NCBI GenBank assembly: GCA_949743265.1
Contig: CATJSX010000079.1
Span: 56,563-120,562 of the forward strand
Length of the DNA: 64,000 bases
Direction of reading: 5' to 3'
Origin: an uncultured Peptococcaceae bacterium
GTDB taxonomy: Bacteria; Bacillota; Peptococcia; Peptococcales; Peptococcaceae
Shown here: one piece after another, positions 10,101 through 18,939 of the stretch
Numbering within the stretch: the stretch's first letter is position 1
Layout: each line of letters starts with the position of its first letter
Made by a program: the position numbers and the translations under genes
The notes under the pieces: model-generated
Seen by the model: only the letters and a program-made list of their open reading frames with translations
Database searches by the model: none
What the model was told of the DNA's origin: nothing

Positions 10101-10685
10101 GTCGTCATCAAAAGGAATCTTTTCCAATAACAGCGTCAGCATATCGTCATGATCAATGCTTTCCGCGCCAAAACGACGACAATAGCCGTCATAAACCGTT
10201 GTAATTTCCCGCAGTTTTTCGCTAAGCAGCGACCGCTCTGCCAGTTGTTCCTCTAATACGCCAAAAAGCGCCTCTGGACTCAGCCGATAGCGCTTAAATT
10301 CTGCAATACTTTGACTTAACAGCTGCATGTAGCCCGGACGATTGGCCGCCTTTTTCAAAAAAAACAACTCGTCGCCCAAAGCTGCCAATTCTTTGCGCAA
10401 AATCATCAACTTGCCCACCGGCGAAATCACAACTTTGCTTCCGCCGCCGACTTTTTGCAGTATCTGCCACGCCAAACGCTGAAAACTCAGCACCTGAACC
10501 GACAAAATACCGCCGATAGCTTCGTCAACGGAAAGCTCGTACTCAAACCGAAAAGTCGCTTGCTCCGGCACCAACAAAATAATTTTTTTCTTTTCCTCCC
10601 GCCGCAAATCATTTTTGATGCGTTGTAGAATCCACTCGCTTTTACCACTGCCAGCAGCGCCCAAAATAAATTGTACGCTCATCAT
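7167..10685 (-). CDS. addB: ATP-dependent helicase/deoxyribonuclease subunit AddB
   Basis: About 1172 residues. An N-terminal Walker A site (GAAGSGKSEWIL) opens a helicase-like domain. The C-terminal RecB-type nuclease domain carries VIDFKTGTKG and is bracketed by the cysteines of an iron-sulfur staple (KYRQCPFAHFL upstream, then CQYCHYQAVC near the end). AddB pairs with AddA to resect double-strand breaks. I chose the start at 10685 (10682 is equally possible) because GCGAGGGATC lies just upstream; the longer reading to 10775 has no ribosome site and would run through the promoter. The gene diverges from the BREX operon. Confidence 0.93.
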   Translation of the reverse strand: MMSVQFILGAAGSGKSEWILQRIKNDLRREEKKKIILLVPEQATFRFEYELSVDEAIGGILSVQVLSFQRLAWQILQKVGGGSKVVISPVGKLMILRKELAALGDELFFLKKAANRPGYMQLLSQSIAEFKRYRLSPEALFGVLEEQLAERSLLSEKLREITTVYDGYCRRFGAESIDHDDMLTLLLEKIPFDDDLKDTVIFIDEFNHFLPQELAIIGALMKKCSGMTIALTLSTAHEHEFLQRRVFRQAVQTLEALKGLALKENVMIEEDILLDHAYRWREAPALEFLANHYFAAAADVFKGDCSSIRLIEGQNITSEVDWAAREIRRLCREEGFHYDEIGILLRQIEPYELALKTTFLDYDIPYFLDQKNTVRHHPLLEVITAALAIVAENFSYQSIFRYLKTDLIPIARHDIDLLENYCLAYGIKGYQWLSDKPWTFQKRYTMEENGIALSEDTLAKINDLRQMVMTPLRNLQDQLKEAQKAEDYVKSLFILLEALLVPETLQKWSMEALETGKNALADIHKQLWEQLMALFDQIVSISADDVLTLADFTAILTTGFDNLDLGLIPTSLDQVFIGSLHRSRSHELKAVFLLGVNEGVFPARLEQEGLFSDFEKAALETMGIKLSPNVRERLYDEEFLIYTALTRSSRYLYITYPLSDNDGKGLKPSAIVRRLQMLLPEVKTQYVQWPPKENETKALTYLEHTSKALGLLGAQLQTDSAENGELWAEVYNYFLQERPQELRRTLAGLFYTHQAKNLAPSLVRQLYRSPIRLSVSSLEKYRQCPFAHFLSYGLRLQEREIYQLASVDVGQFYHKAMERINDYLVEKQLSWRELSDEALHQLTNDVVEELAPQLQNEILLSSSRYHYIKSKLNRTLHRSVQLLALHGRQGLFEAVGVEISFGPHGRLPGLTITLDDGSRLQLSGRIDRIEQATDGNQQYFRVIDFKTGTKGLTLTEIYYGLKIQLLTYLEIALSFYQSLDLQENEILPAGVFYYFFKNPLIKAEQPLEPSAVEAQVMAAMIPKGLAVADLKALLLADQNLAIGSSGLLPIKLKKNAVPYLNGEKPLAELENPLDLFDARSSSVVTPEELALLQTHVKNIIAAAGAAIASGNIAIRPCQLKQFVSCQYCHYQAVCQINNTSLQERFLLLKDLSKTEIWQKIREDNQHEQSLDS

Positions 10686-10716
10686 GATCCCTCGCTTTTC
10701 CAATCTTATGGCATTC

Positions 10717-10725
10717 ATTATAACA
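10717..10725 (-). promoter_or_regulatory. Probable addBA promoter (-10 element)
   Basis: On the minus strand this reads TGTTATAAT, an extended -10 element (TGN followed by TATAAT) about 30 nt upstream of the chosen addB start. No convincing -35 box is visible, as is common with extended -10 promoters. Confidence 0.5.
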
Positions 10726-10794
10726 CAAGAATCGCTCGTGTGCGGTAAAATGTTATTTTTGCCAATCACGAACACAATGAAAAATAATTTCTGC

Positions 10795-10823
10795 TACAAA
10801 TTTGAAACCGACTATGTTATACT
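10795..10823 (+). promoter_or_regulatory. Candidate BREX operon promoter
   Basis: TACAAA (10795-10800) and TATACT (10818-10823) are separated by 17 nt and point toward brxA. Initiation here would give a leader of about 180 nt containing the hairpins described next. The -35 match is weak. Confidence 0.4.
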
Positions 10824-10870
10824 GTTAGTATTGCTGTTATGATATTTTTGGTCATAGCATCTAAAAAACT

Positions 10871-10967
10871 ATGCTTTATTAGACTATTTATTTTGAGCTG
10901 AAAAGCGACGAAGTTTCGCCGTTTTTCAGCTCTTTTTTTGTGCCTTTTTGCCTGTCTAATAAAGCAT
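10871..10967 (+). promoter_or_regulatory. Nested inverted repeat and terminator in the BREX leader
   Basis: A perfect 14-nt inverted repeat, ATGCTTTATTAGAC (10871-10884) and GTCTAATAAAGCAT (10954-10967), encloses a near-perfect 18-bp terminator-type stem (10895-10932) followed by seven T residues (10933-10939). It lies between the candidate promoter and brxA, where no upstream gene on this strand needs terminating. AGCAT at 10856-10860 could pair with the left arm of the outer repeat instead. The arrangement would fit an attenuator; a small mobile-element remnant is the alternative. Confidence 0.55.
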
Positions 10968-11009
10968 GCTATTTTATACAGCAAAATGATTTGATTCGGA
11001 GGCGAAACT

Positions 11010-11615
11010 ATGCAGCGAAATCCTACATACGGCGGCTCTCTGACCGCTGAACAATTTCTTTTTCACGAAATTAGAATTACCGCTCAATTTTATCTGGCAG
11101 GCCAAGACCTTGCCGAAGCCATTGAGCGCATTGAAACGGACAATCTTTTCCAATATCCCACCGAACGGCAGATTGGTCGCATAACAAAAGCCTGCTACAA
11201 ACGGCTGGCAGCGCTTAACAACGAAACGCTGATTCAAGAGTTGGCTTTTGCCTCAAGAACATGCGCTAAGCAAATCAATCTCTACGCCATCATGCGCTAC
11301 AACGCTCTGGTATGGGATTTTATGGTGCAAGTTATCGGCGAAAAATACCAAAACAGCGATTTTACTTTTTCGCGCAAAGACGTCAACGCCTTTTTCACCC
11401 ATTTGCAGACGCAAAACGACGCTGTTGCCGCTTGGAGCGAAGCGACCATCAACAAAATCAAAAGCGTTCTTGTGCGTATCTTGGTGGAAACCGGCTATCT
11501 TGACGATACCAAAGCTACTGCGCTCAATCCTGTCTTGCTCTGCGACGTTTTGGCGGCAGGCATTAGAGCCAATCACGACGAAGCGGCGCTGATCGCTTTC
11601 AATCAATGGCAATAG
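11010..11615 (+). CDS. brxA: BREX protein BrxA (DUF1819 family)
   Basis: A 201-residue protein, the first gene of the BREX operon. BrxA is a conserved helical protein of type I systems, related to NusB-type RNA-binding folds and reported to bind DNA. The sequence is cytosolic, with no signal peptide or membrane segment. The start is fixed by TTCGGAGGCGAAACT just upstream. brxB follows after 12 nt. The assignment relies on its size, the SLTAEQFLFHEIRITAQFYL opening, and the order brxA-brxB-brxC, which is diagnostic of type I BREX. Confidence 0.88.
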   Translation: MQRNPTYGGSLTAEQFLFHEIRITAQFYLAGQDLAEAIERIETDNLFQYPTERQIGRITKACYKRLAALNNETLIQELAFASRTCAKQINLYAIMRYNALVWDFMVQVIGEKYQNSDFTFSRKDVNAFFTHLQTQNDAVAAWSEATINKIKSVLVRILVETGYLDDTKATALNPVLLCDVLAAGIRANHDEAALIAFNQWQ

Positions 11616-11627
11616 GAGCTGATAAAT

Positions 11628-12182
11628 ATGCTTGAACAACAATTAAACTGCCTCAAGGCGCGATTTTCCGAGCCTGATTTTCTCGCCAATAAAGGGCTAA
11701 GCAACGAAGTCGGCATTCATGTCTTTTGCTATGAAGCCAAAGACGAACTCATCGTGAACGACTATATTCAACGCTTAAAAAATGAAACCCCTGCGCCTTA
11801 TCGACTGATAGAGCGCGACCTTTATGAAATTTTTCTTTCGCTTTTGGCAGACAAGCGCGTTTTGTCCTCAGTCGCCGCCCTTGAGGAGAAAAAAGGCAAA
11901 AATTATCTGCTCAGTCAGCTGCAAAAAATCGCTTCACCGGAAGCCCTGCTGGCGCGTATGGATTATTCGCCCCATATCAAGGAGCAAGATATCCTTCTTT
12001 TGACAGGCATCGGCAAAATTCATCCTTTTATGCGCGCACACAAAATACTGGACAGTATGCAGTACCTTTTTGCCGATATTCCTATCGTGATGTTCTATCC
12101 TGGAACGTTCAACGGCCAAACGCTCAGCCTGTTTGACGAATTTGTAGACGGTCATTATTACCGCGCTTTTAATTTATTGTAA
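11628..12182 (+). CDS. brxB: BREX protein BrxB (DUF1788 family)
   Basis: A 184-residue cytosolic protein. The ending PIVMFYPGTFNGQTLSLF followed by YRAFNLL is typical of DUF1788/BrxB proteins. BrxB is required for defence in characterised type I systems, but its molecular activity is unresolved; a role as a connector among BREX components has been proposed. It has a good ribosome site (AGGAGCTGATAAAT). It lies 12 nt after brxA and 15 nt before brxC, so all three are co-transcribed. Confidence 0.88.
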   Translation: MLEQQLNCLKARFSEPDFLANKGLSNEVGIHVFCYEAKDELIVNDYIQRLKNETPAPYRLIERDLYEIFLSLLADKRVLSSVAALEEKKGKNYLLSQLQKIASPEALLARMDYSPHIKEQDILLLTGIGKIHPFMRAHKILDSMQYLFADIPIVMFYPGTFNGQTLSLFDEFVDGHYYRAFNLL

Positions 12183-12197
12183 ACGGAGGAAAACCTT

Positions 12198-15100
12198 GTG
12201 AAACTTCAGCAAATGTTCCAAAAAGATATTAACCGCGATATCAACGGCGTTATCAAAGTCGCCCAAGACGATGAAACCAGCCTCAAACAAGAACTCGGCG
12301 AATACATCATTACCAGAGAATTGCGCCGCCATTTTAGCACGTTTTTTGATCATTACGCCAAAGCCATCGACCACCCTACCGATAAAATCGGCGTATGGAT
12401 CTCCGGTTTCTTCGGCAGCGGGAAATCTCATTTTTTAAAAATGCTCTCTTATCTGCTCGCCAACAGAAACGTTGGCGAGCAAAAAGCTATTGATTATTTT
12501 ATCCCTAAATTTGCCGACCCGCTGATGGAAGCAACGGCCAATAAATGCGTTTCTGTCCCGACCGAAACGATTCTGTTTAATATCGACATCGAAGGCTTGC
12601 TCCCCAAAGACAAAAGCGCCGTTTTGCGCGTCTTTGCCAAAACTTTTTACAACCACTGCGGTTTTTATGGCTCTGACCTCAAAATCGCTAAATTGGAACG
12701 CTTTATCGCCAAACAAGGCAAAACCGAAGCCTTTCGCCAAACCTTTGCCGAAATCAACGGCGCAGCATGGCTCGATACCCGCGATTCTTTTTCCTTCTTT
12801 GAAGACGATGTGGTCGCTACTCTGCAAAAAGTACTGGGCATGAGCGAGCAAGCATCGCGCAACTGGTTTAACGGCGAAGAAACCAACGAATTGAGCGTCG
12901 CGCAGCTGGTGGCCGACATCAAAGAATACGTCGATAGCAAAGGCAAAAATTTTCGCCTGCTTTTCATGGTGGACGAAGTAGGTCAATACATCGGCGACGA
13001 CGGCGATTTGATGCTCAATCTGCAATCGCTGGTAGAAGAAATCGGCTCCCGCTGCCAAGGTAAAGTCTGGGTCATGGTCACCAGCCAAGAAGCTATCGAC
13101 TCCATCGTTTCCATCGCTGGCGATGATTTTTCCAAAATCCAAGGACGCTTTAATACACGTTTGAGCTTGTCGTCTTCCTCAGTCGACGAAGTCATCAAAG
13201 CGCGAATATTAGCCAAAACCGATGAAGCCGCGCAGCTGCTCCATTTAGTCTATGATAAAGAACGCGCTGTCTTAAAAAATCTCTATACGTTCAGCGATAC
13301 AGTGCTGGACATCAAAGGCTTTGGCGATGCAGCAGAATTTGCCGAAACATTTCCTTTTGTGCCGTATCAATTTATCATCATTCAAAAAGTACTGGCAGAA
13401 ATTCGCAAGCATGGCAATTCAGGCAAACATTTATCCGGCGGCGAACGCTCCATGCTCTCCGGTTTCCAAGAAGCGGCGCAAAGTATTCAAGACAAAGATG
13501 AAAACACGCTGGCGCCTTTCTATCTGTTTTACGATACGGTGCATACGTTTCTGGAAAGCGCTATCCGCCGCGTTATCGACCGCGCCCAAAAAGCGGCGGA
13601 TAACGGCGACGGCTTAGAGCAGCAAGACGTCAACATGCTGAAACTGCTGTATCTGATCCGCTATATCGACGACATTCAATCAACCGTTGACAATATCGCC
13701 ATTCTCATGATCGATGATATCCGTATCGACAAAATTACGCTGCGCACAACGGTCAAAGCGTCACTCAATCGGCTTCTGTCGCAAAATTATATCGCTCGCA
13801 ACGGCGATACTTATATGTTCCTCACCGATGAAGAACAAGACGTCGCCGCCGAAATCAATCATACTGCCGTTGACAGCGCCAAAATTATTGAACAGTTAGC
13901 GCAAATCGTCTATGAAGATCTCTATCCTAACAAAAAATTCAAATATGGCAAATACGATTTCAGCTATGACCGGTATATTGATGAAACATTACACGGCTCC
14001 GCCGCCGGCGGTATGCGTCTGCGTCTGGTAACTAGCGCCAGCGACTACGCCCACGCACCGGAACAACGGCTCCTCATGGATTCGCAAGCCAATAATGAAG
14101 CCATCATTATTCTTTCCGATGAATCACCCTATCTGGAAGAATTGGTACAGTCAATGAAAATCCGCCAATACGCCAAACAGCGCAACGTTTCTCAACTTCC
14201 CGAGAGCTTGCAGGACATTATCCGCAAGCGTATGAAAGAAGCAGACGCGCTGGAAAAACAAGTGAAAATTTCACTGGAAAACGCTATTATCGGCGGCAAA
14301 ATGATTGTACATGGCGAAATTTTGGCGTCAAAAACCACTGTTGCCAAAGACAAACTGGATAATGCGCTCCATAATCTGGTGGAAAGCGTCTATACCAAAC
14401 TGAAACTGATCACTCAATTCGCCGAAAGCGACGCTGATATTTTGGCGATTTTAAACGGCGCCGCTGACCAAAACGCCGCTTTTGACCATTTCGGCGCTCA
14501 TAACGAAGAAGCGCTGAACGATCTCAGCCAATGGCTGGAACTGCAAAATACAACACTGCTGACCGTTTCCATGGGCGACATTCAGCGCCGCTACAGCGCT
14601 ATCCCCTACGGCTGGCGCGAAATCGACATTGCCGCTCTAGCGGCACGCTTGATCAAACAGCAGAAAATCACCATCAAGTACGGCGGCGCACTGGTCAATC
14701 CCGACGACCGCCGCTTAGCCGATTATCTGCGCCGAAAATCCGAAATTGACAAAGCTGTCGTCACTCGTCGCCAAGTACCATCGGAAGCATTGATACGTAA
14801 AAGCATCAATTTTCTGCGCCAATACGCCGACGCTGCAAACCTCTCCGCCAACGCAAGCGAAGAAGAATTGCTGCGGTATGTGACAGAAACTTTTACCGCC
14901 AAACAAAACCATTATCAAGAGCTGCTCGGCTATTACCAAACGTATGCCTATCCCGACAAAGATTTGGTTACGGCAGCTCACCATTTGATGAGCGATATTT
15001 TGAGCCGACGCAAAGACAATATCGCTTTGCTGGAACATGTGCTCAAGCGCCAAGACGATTTGCTGGATATGAACGAAGATATGGAAGACGTCGAATTTTT

Positions 15101-15743
15101 CTTTGCTTCGCAGCGCGTCGTCTATGACAACAGCGTGAAGGAGTTGACCCATTTTCAAAAAGAGCGGGATTATTTCACCGCCAACGATACAGCGCAGAAA
15201 ACGCTGGCGACGATGCAAGCTATTCTTGCTTTATCCAAACCTTATAGCCGTATTGGCGAATTGCCGGAACTCATCGCACAGCTCAAAACCATTTACAGCG
15301 ATTTGCTGGCGCTGAAAAAAACAGAAGTCGCCGAAACGATTCGCCAATGTATGGAAGACGTCCACCAACTGGCGGAAGAAGCCCGCAACGCCAATACGCT
15401 GCGCGACCAAGCCGACCATCATTTTGCCGCTAAGCGCGAAGAAGCCAAGCAAGCAACTTCTCTTATAGAACTGGACGCCATGAGCATGCAGCTGCTGAAT
15501 TACAAAGACAGCATCTGCCGCCGTATGGAAGAAATGACCATACAAACGTACACCACAGTCAATGAGCCAAAACCAACGACACAAACAGCGCCGAAACCGC
15601 TCAAAATCGCCGATGTGCGCCGCCTCGATCTCTGTAACGTCAAACGGCTGAAATCAAAAGAAGACATTGACCGCTATGTGGAGCAGATTCGCCAAAAATT
15701 GTATCAGGCGCTAGCGGAAAACGACGGCGTACAAATTCGCTAG
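12198..15743 (+). CDS. brxC: BREX P-loop ATPase BrxC
   Basis: An 1181-residue AAA+-type ATPase, the usual length for BrxC (PglY-like). Walker A is ISGFFGSGKSHFLKML at about residues 68-83, and a Walker B-like strand LLFMVDEVGQYIGDDG lies near residue 255. The C-terminal half is predicted helical, with long charged stretches. BrxC is essential for both the methylation and the phage-exclusion activity of type I BREX. The start is a GTG with GGAGGAAAACC upstream. The 29-nt gap to pglX contains a strong GAGGAGG ribosome site. Confidence 0.93.
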   Translation: MKLQQMFQKDINRDINGVIKVAQDDETSLKQELGEYIITRELRRHFSTFFDHYAKAIDHPTDKIGVWISGFFGSGKSHFLKMLSYLLANRNVGEQKAIDYFIPKFADPLMEATANKCVSVPTETILFNIDIEGLLPKDKSAVLRVFAKTFYNHCGFYGSDLKIAKLERFIAKQGKTEAFRQTFAEINGAAWLDTRDSFSFFEDDVVATLQKVLGMSEQASRNWFNGEETNELSVAQLVADIKEYVDSKGKNFRLLFMVDEVGQYIGDDGDLMLNLQSLVEEIGSRCQGKVWVMVTSQEAIDSIVSIAGDDFSKIQGRFNTRLSLSSSSVDEVIKARILAKTDEAAQLLHLVYDKERAVLKNLYTFSDTVLDIKGFGDAAEFAETFPFVPYQFIIIQKVLAEIRKHGNSGKHLSGGERSMLSGFQEAAQSIQDKDENTLAPFYLFYDTVHTFLESAIRRVIDRAQKAADNGDGLEQQDVNMLKLLYLIRYIDDIQSTVDNIAILMIDDIRIDKITLRTTVKASLNRLLSQNYIARNGDTYMFLTDEEQDVAAEINHTAVDSAKIIEQLAQIVYEDLYPNKKFKYGKYDFSYDRYIDETLHGSAAGGMRLRLVTSASDYAHAPEQRLLMDSQANNEAIIILSDESPYLEELVQSMKIRQYAKQRNVSQLPESLQDIIRKRMKEADALEKQVKISLENAIIGGKMIVHGEILASKTTVAKDKLDNALHNLVESVYTKLKLITQFAESDADILAILNGAADQNAAFDHFGAHNEEALNDLSQWLELQNTTLLTVSMGDIQRRYSAIPYGWREIDIAALAARLIKQQKITIKYGGALVNPDDRRLADYLRRKSEIDKAVVTRRQVPSEALIRKSINFLRQYADAANLSANASEEELLRYVTETFTAKQNHYQELLGYYQTYAYPDKDLVTAAHHLMSDILSRRKDNIALLEHVLKRQDDLLDMNEDMEDVEFFFASQRVVYDNSVKELTHFQKERDYFTANDTAQKTLATMQAILALSKPYSRIGELPELIAQLKTIYSDLLALKKTEVAETIRQCMEDVHQLAEEARNANTLRDQADHHFAAKREEAKQATSLIELDAMSMQLLNYKDSICRRMEEMTIQTYTTVNEPKPTTQTAPKPLKIADVRRLDLCNVKRLKSKEDIDRYVEQIRQKLYQALAENDGVQIR

Positions 15744-15772
15744 TAAACAGAAATTAGTGAGGAGGAAAAAAG

Positions 15773-18361
15773 ATGAACAAAAATAAGATTAAACAATTTG
15801 CCATTTGGGCGCGTACAGAATTGATTGAACAAGTGTCACAGCGGGCGTATCAATATGGGATTACTGCCGACAGCTGCGGCGATGCGGACGCTGTAACCAT
15901 CGGCGAACGCGCTTTGAGCAATGAGGAATGGCGCCAGCGGCGGGAACTCATCAAGCAAATTGACCAAAAAGGTTATCCGCAAGTCATGGAGGAAGTGGCG
16001 TATACCTGGTTTAATCGTTTCATTGCCTTGCGCTTTATGGAAGTCAATAACTATTTACCGACCCATATTCGCGTTTTTTCTGACAGCAATGATCAGTTTA
16101 AACCAGAAATTTTAAACGACGTGCTCCATTTGGATCTGCCCCATTTAGATCAAACCAAAGTCGCCCAATATCTGGAAGCTAATCGCACCGACGACCTTTA
16201 TCGTTATTTGCTGCTTTTGCAGTGCAACAGCCTAAACGAGGCGCTGCCAGTGATGTTTGAGCCTATGGGCAGCTATACCGAAATGCTCTTGCCCAATAAT
16301 ATTTTGAAATCCGGCAGTATCCTTGACCGTCTGGTCAACGATATTCCCGCCGAAGACTGGCTCGACCAAGTACAGATTATTGGCTGGCTGTATCAGTATT
16401 ACAATAGTGAGCTGAAAGACGATACTTTCGCTTTGCTCAAGAAAAATATCAAAGTTACCCGAGAACGTATCCCCGCGGTGACGCAGCTTTTTACGCCCGA
16501 TTGGATCGTGCGCTATATGGTGGAAAATAGCTTAGGCAGATTGTGGCTGGAAGGACACCCTAATAATGAAACGCTGAAAAACAGCTGGCAGTATTATCTG
16601 GAAGAAGCCGAGCAAACGGCAGAGGTACAAGCGCAGCTGGAAGAAATCCGTCAAACGTATCGTAATATCAAGCCGCAGGAAATCAAAATCATTGATCCCT
16701 GTATGGGCAGCGGACATATTTTGGTCTATGCTTTCGACCTCTTGATGCAAATCTATGAAGCCTCCGGCGTTAGCCAGCGCGACGCTGTGCACAGCATTCT
16801 GGCAAATAATCTGTATGGGCTGGATATCGACGACCGCGCTGCTCAGCTGGCATATTTTGCCATCATGATGAAAGCGCGCCAATATGATCGCCGTATCTTT
16901 TCGCGCCAGATTCAGCCCCATTTGTACAGCATCAAGGAAAGCAATGGGTTGGACGAAAATGCCATCAAAGATTTCGCTCATCATGATCCCCAACTGCAAG
17001 CGGATTTGAAAATACTGATTGATGAACTGCACGACGCCACAGAATACGGCGCTATCGTGCCTGTTTCGTCAGTCGATTTTGCCGCTCTTTATCGACGAAT
17101 AGAGGAACTGCGCTATGACGATGATCTTTTTTTGAGTGAAAGAGCACTCAAAGAAATTTTGCCGCTGATTCAAATTGCTGAAACCATGGCGCAGCAATAT
17201 GACATAGTAGTGACTAATCCGCCGTATATGGGTGCAAGCAATATGAATGAAAAATTAGCAGCCTTTGTAAAAAAACATTATCCTGATAGCAAGTCGGATT
17301 TGTTTGCTTGTTTTATGGAAAAAGCTGATATTTTATCTAAACAATATGGTTTTACTTCGCTAATCACAATGGAAAGTTGGATGTTTCTTTCCAGCTTTGA
17401 AAAATTACGTTATAAGATCAATCAAACAAAAACTATTATCAATATGGTTCATATGCCCTATCTAGGTAAAGGTGGTACAAGTCTTGGTATCAATTTTGGA
17501 ACATCAGCTGTTATTATGCAAAAAGGAAAGATAAAAAATTATTTAGCGCAATATGAATATACCGTTTATTATGAATGCGATGAAGAAGGCGTTCCTTTCG
17601 TATTTCCAACGAAAAATGAACGCTGGAAAACAGCAACGCAGGACAATTTCTCCAAAATTCCCGGCTCGCCGATTGCGTATTGGGTGAGTGAAAAGATGGC
17701 ATCTATTTTTTTATATACTGCTATGTCGAAAATAGCTTCGCCAAAAGCAGGACTAGGAACAGGTGATAATGACCGCTTTTTAAGATTTTGGCATGAAGTT
17801 AATACACAAAGTATAACTAAAACTGCTCGCTCTAGGGAAGAAGCAAAAGAAACTGGTTTGAAATGGTTTCCCCATAATAAAGGCGGAGAGTTTAGAAAAT
17901 GGTATGGAAATGATGACTATATAGTTGACTGGAGTGATGATGGATATGAAATCAGGCATTTGAGAGATGAAAAAGGAAAATTGCGCTCTAGACCACAAAA
18001 TATGGACAGCTATTTTTGTGAAAGTATTACTTGGTCTGAAGTATCAACTGGAATGATTTCATTCAGATACAAACCTTCTGGCTATATCTATGACGGGACA
18101 GGACCAAGCATTTTTGCTGATTATGAAAAATTGCTTTATTTACTTGCATTTTGTAATTCAAATCTTGTCAGGGAGTTCACAAAAATATTATCCCCTACTA
18201 TTCATTATACAGTTGGTAGTGTCTCTAATTTTCCAGTAATTTTTTCGCAAGATAAACATGATAAAATCATCGAAATTGTTGAACAACAAATTGAATTATC
18301 AAAAATAGATTGGGATTCCTATGAGACATCATGGGACTTCAAAAAAAATCCATTGGTATGA
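15773..18361 (+). CDS. pglX: BREX adenine methyltransferase PglX, N-terminal part of a split gene
   Basis: An 862-residue protein carrying the N-terminal and catalytic portions of PglX/BrxX, the enzyme that marks host DNA at N6-adenine. The SAM motif DPCMGSGH is at about residue 308 and the catalytic NPPYMG at residue 482, followed by the target-recognition region. Family members are about 1200 residues. This one stops after WDSYETSWDFKKNPLV, exactly where intact homologues continue into a linker and a NEEELNRIF segment. That missing segment is found 1.15 kb downstream as a separate gene (19515-20846). From about 17200 the codon use becomes markedly more A+T-rich than in the first two thirds. 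A GAGGAGG ribosome site precedes the start. Confidence 0.9.
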   Translation: MNKNKIKQFAIWARTELIEQVSQRAYQYGITADSCGDADAVTIGERALSNEEWRQRRELIKQIDQKGYPQVMEEVAYTWFNRFIALRFMEVNNYLPTHIRVFSDSNDQFKPEILNDVLHLDLPHLDQTKVAQYLEANRTDDLYRYLLLLQCNSLNEALPVMFEPMGSYTEMLLPNNILKSGSILDRLVNDIPAEDWLDQVQIIGWLYQYYNSELKDDTFALLKKNIKVTRERIPAVTQLFTPDWIVRYMVENSLGRLWLEGHPNNETLKNSWQYYLEEAEQTAEVQAQLEEIRQTYRNIKPQEIKIIDPCMGSGHILVYAFDLLMQIYEASGVSQRDAVHSILANNLYGLDIDDRAAQLAYFAIMMKARQYDRRIFSRQIQPHLYSIKESNGLDENAIKDFAHHDPQLQADLKILIDELHDATEYGAIVPVSSVDFAALYRRIEELRYDDDLFLSERALKEILPLIQIAETMAQQYDIVVTNPPYMGASNMNEKLAAFVKKHYPDSKSDLFACFMEKADILSKQYGFTSLITMESWMFLSSFEKLRYKINQTKTIINMVHMPYLGKGGTSLGINFGTSAVIMQKGKIKNYLAQYEYTVYYECDEEGVPFVFPTKNERWKTATQDNFSKIPGSPIAYWVSEKMASIFLYTAMSKIASPKAGLGTGDNDRFLRFWHEVNTQSITKTARSREEAKETGLKWFPHNKGGEFRKWYGNDDYIVDWSDDGYEIRHLRDEKGKLRSRPQNMDSYFCESITWSEVSTGMISFRYKPSGYIYDGTGPSIFADYEKLLYLLAFCNSNLVREFTKILSPTIHYTVGSVSNFPVIFSQDKHDKIIEIVEQQIELSKIDWDSYETSWDFKKNPLV

Positions 18362-18370
18362 GGTGATTAG

Positions 18371-18889
18371 ATGATAAAGCAACTTGAAGGACATATTTCC
18401 GAACAACAAATCAATTTAATTAGAGATAAAATTATAAATCGTTACAAGGAATACTTATCTTTTATTAAGACCGCTAATACTAAAAAAATATTTAGTGGAG
18501 AATATGAAGCGCATCATAGAAAACATACTCTTTCACAAGCTATTTCTGAAGCTTTTCCTGATGGAGAAATAATAGGTGATGACTTACTTGTTTCTTCTCC
18601 AGAATATGGTAGTGGGCATAAAAGACCAGTTTTAAGTAATGATACTATAGTGATACATATTCTAAGTGAAACATCAGATTTTAAGGCTAAGTATTTAAAA
18701 GAATATTATCTAAAAAATAGTAATGAATATTTAAATAAACAACTTTACTGTTATTTTAAATTTTGTACCAATAGAAAAAATCGTGATCAGATTGTTAGTA
18801 TATCGCTATGTTTACCAGACAAAAATGGTACAGTAATTGAAAAAGAAAAATTACTTAATAAAAAAGCTATTTTTCAATTGATAGAATGA
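18371..18889 (+). CDS. Unknown 172-residue protein inserted in pglX
   Basis: A small A+T-rich gene beginning 9 nt after the stop of the N-terminal pglX part; its ribosome site (GAGGTGATTAG) overlaps that stop codon. The protein is soluble, with no signal peptide. It has a helical lysine-rich N-terminus (residues 1-45), a HHRKHTLSQAISEAFPDGE stretch, and an alternating strand region (TIVIHILSE, then CYFKF and IVSISLCLPD). I do not recognise the family. It is always possible that it forms a functional pair with the HEPN gene that follows, for example as a partner or antitoxin; this is inference from position. Composition differs sharply from the brx genes, which suggests separate acquisition. 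Confidence 0.75.
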   Translation: MIKQLEGHISEQQINLIRDKIINRYKEYLSFIKTANTKKIFSGEYEAHHRKHTLSQAISEAFPDGEIIGDDLLVSSPEYGSGHKRPVLSNDTIVIHILSETSDFKAKYLKEYYLKNSNEYLNKQLYCYFKFCTNRKNRDQIVSISLCLPDKNGTVIEKEKLLNKKAIFQLIE

Positions 18890-18939
18890 CAGAAAATAAG
18901 TAATTATTACTACTTTAGTTTGAAGTGAAAGGTAGCATT

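Noticed and set aside
12435..13142. Long open frame opposite brxC
   Set aside because: It is the antisense reading of a conserved ATPase gene, without a ribosome site or recognisable protein features; frames like this are common opposite G+C-richer genes.
18925..18939. GTG at 18925 as the start of the HEPN gene
   Set aside because: There is no ribosome site at the right distance; the ATG at 18940 has GAAAGGT upstream.
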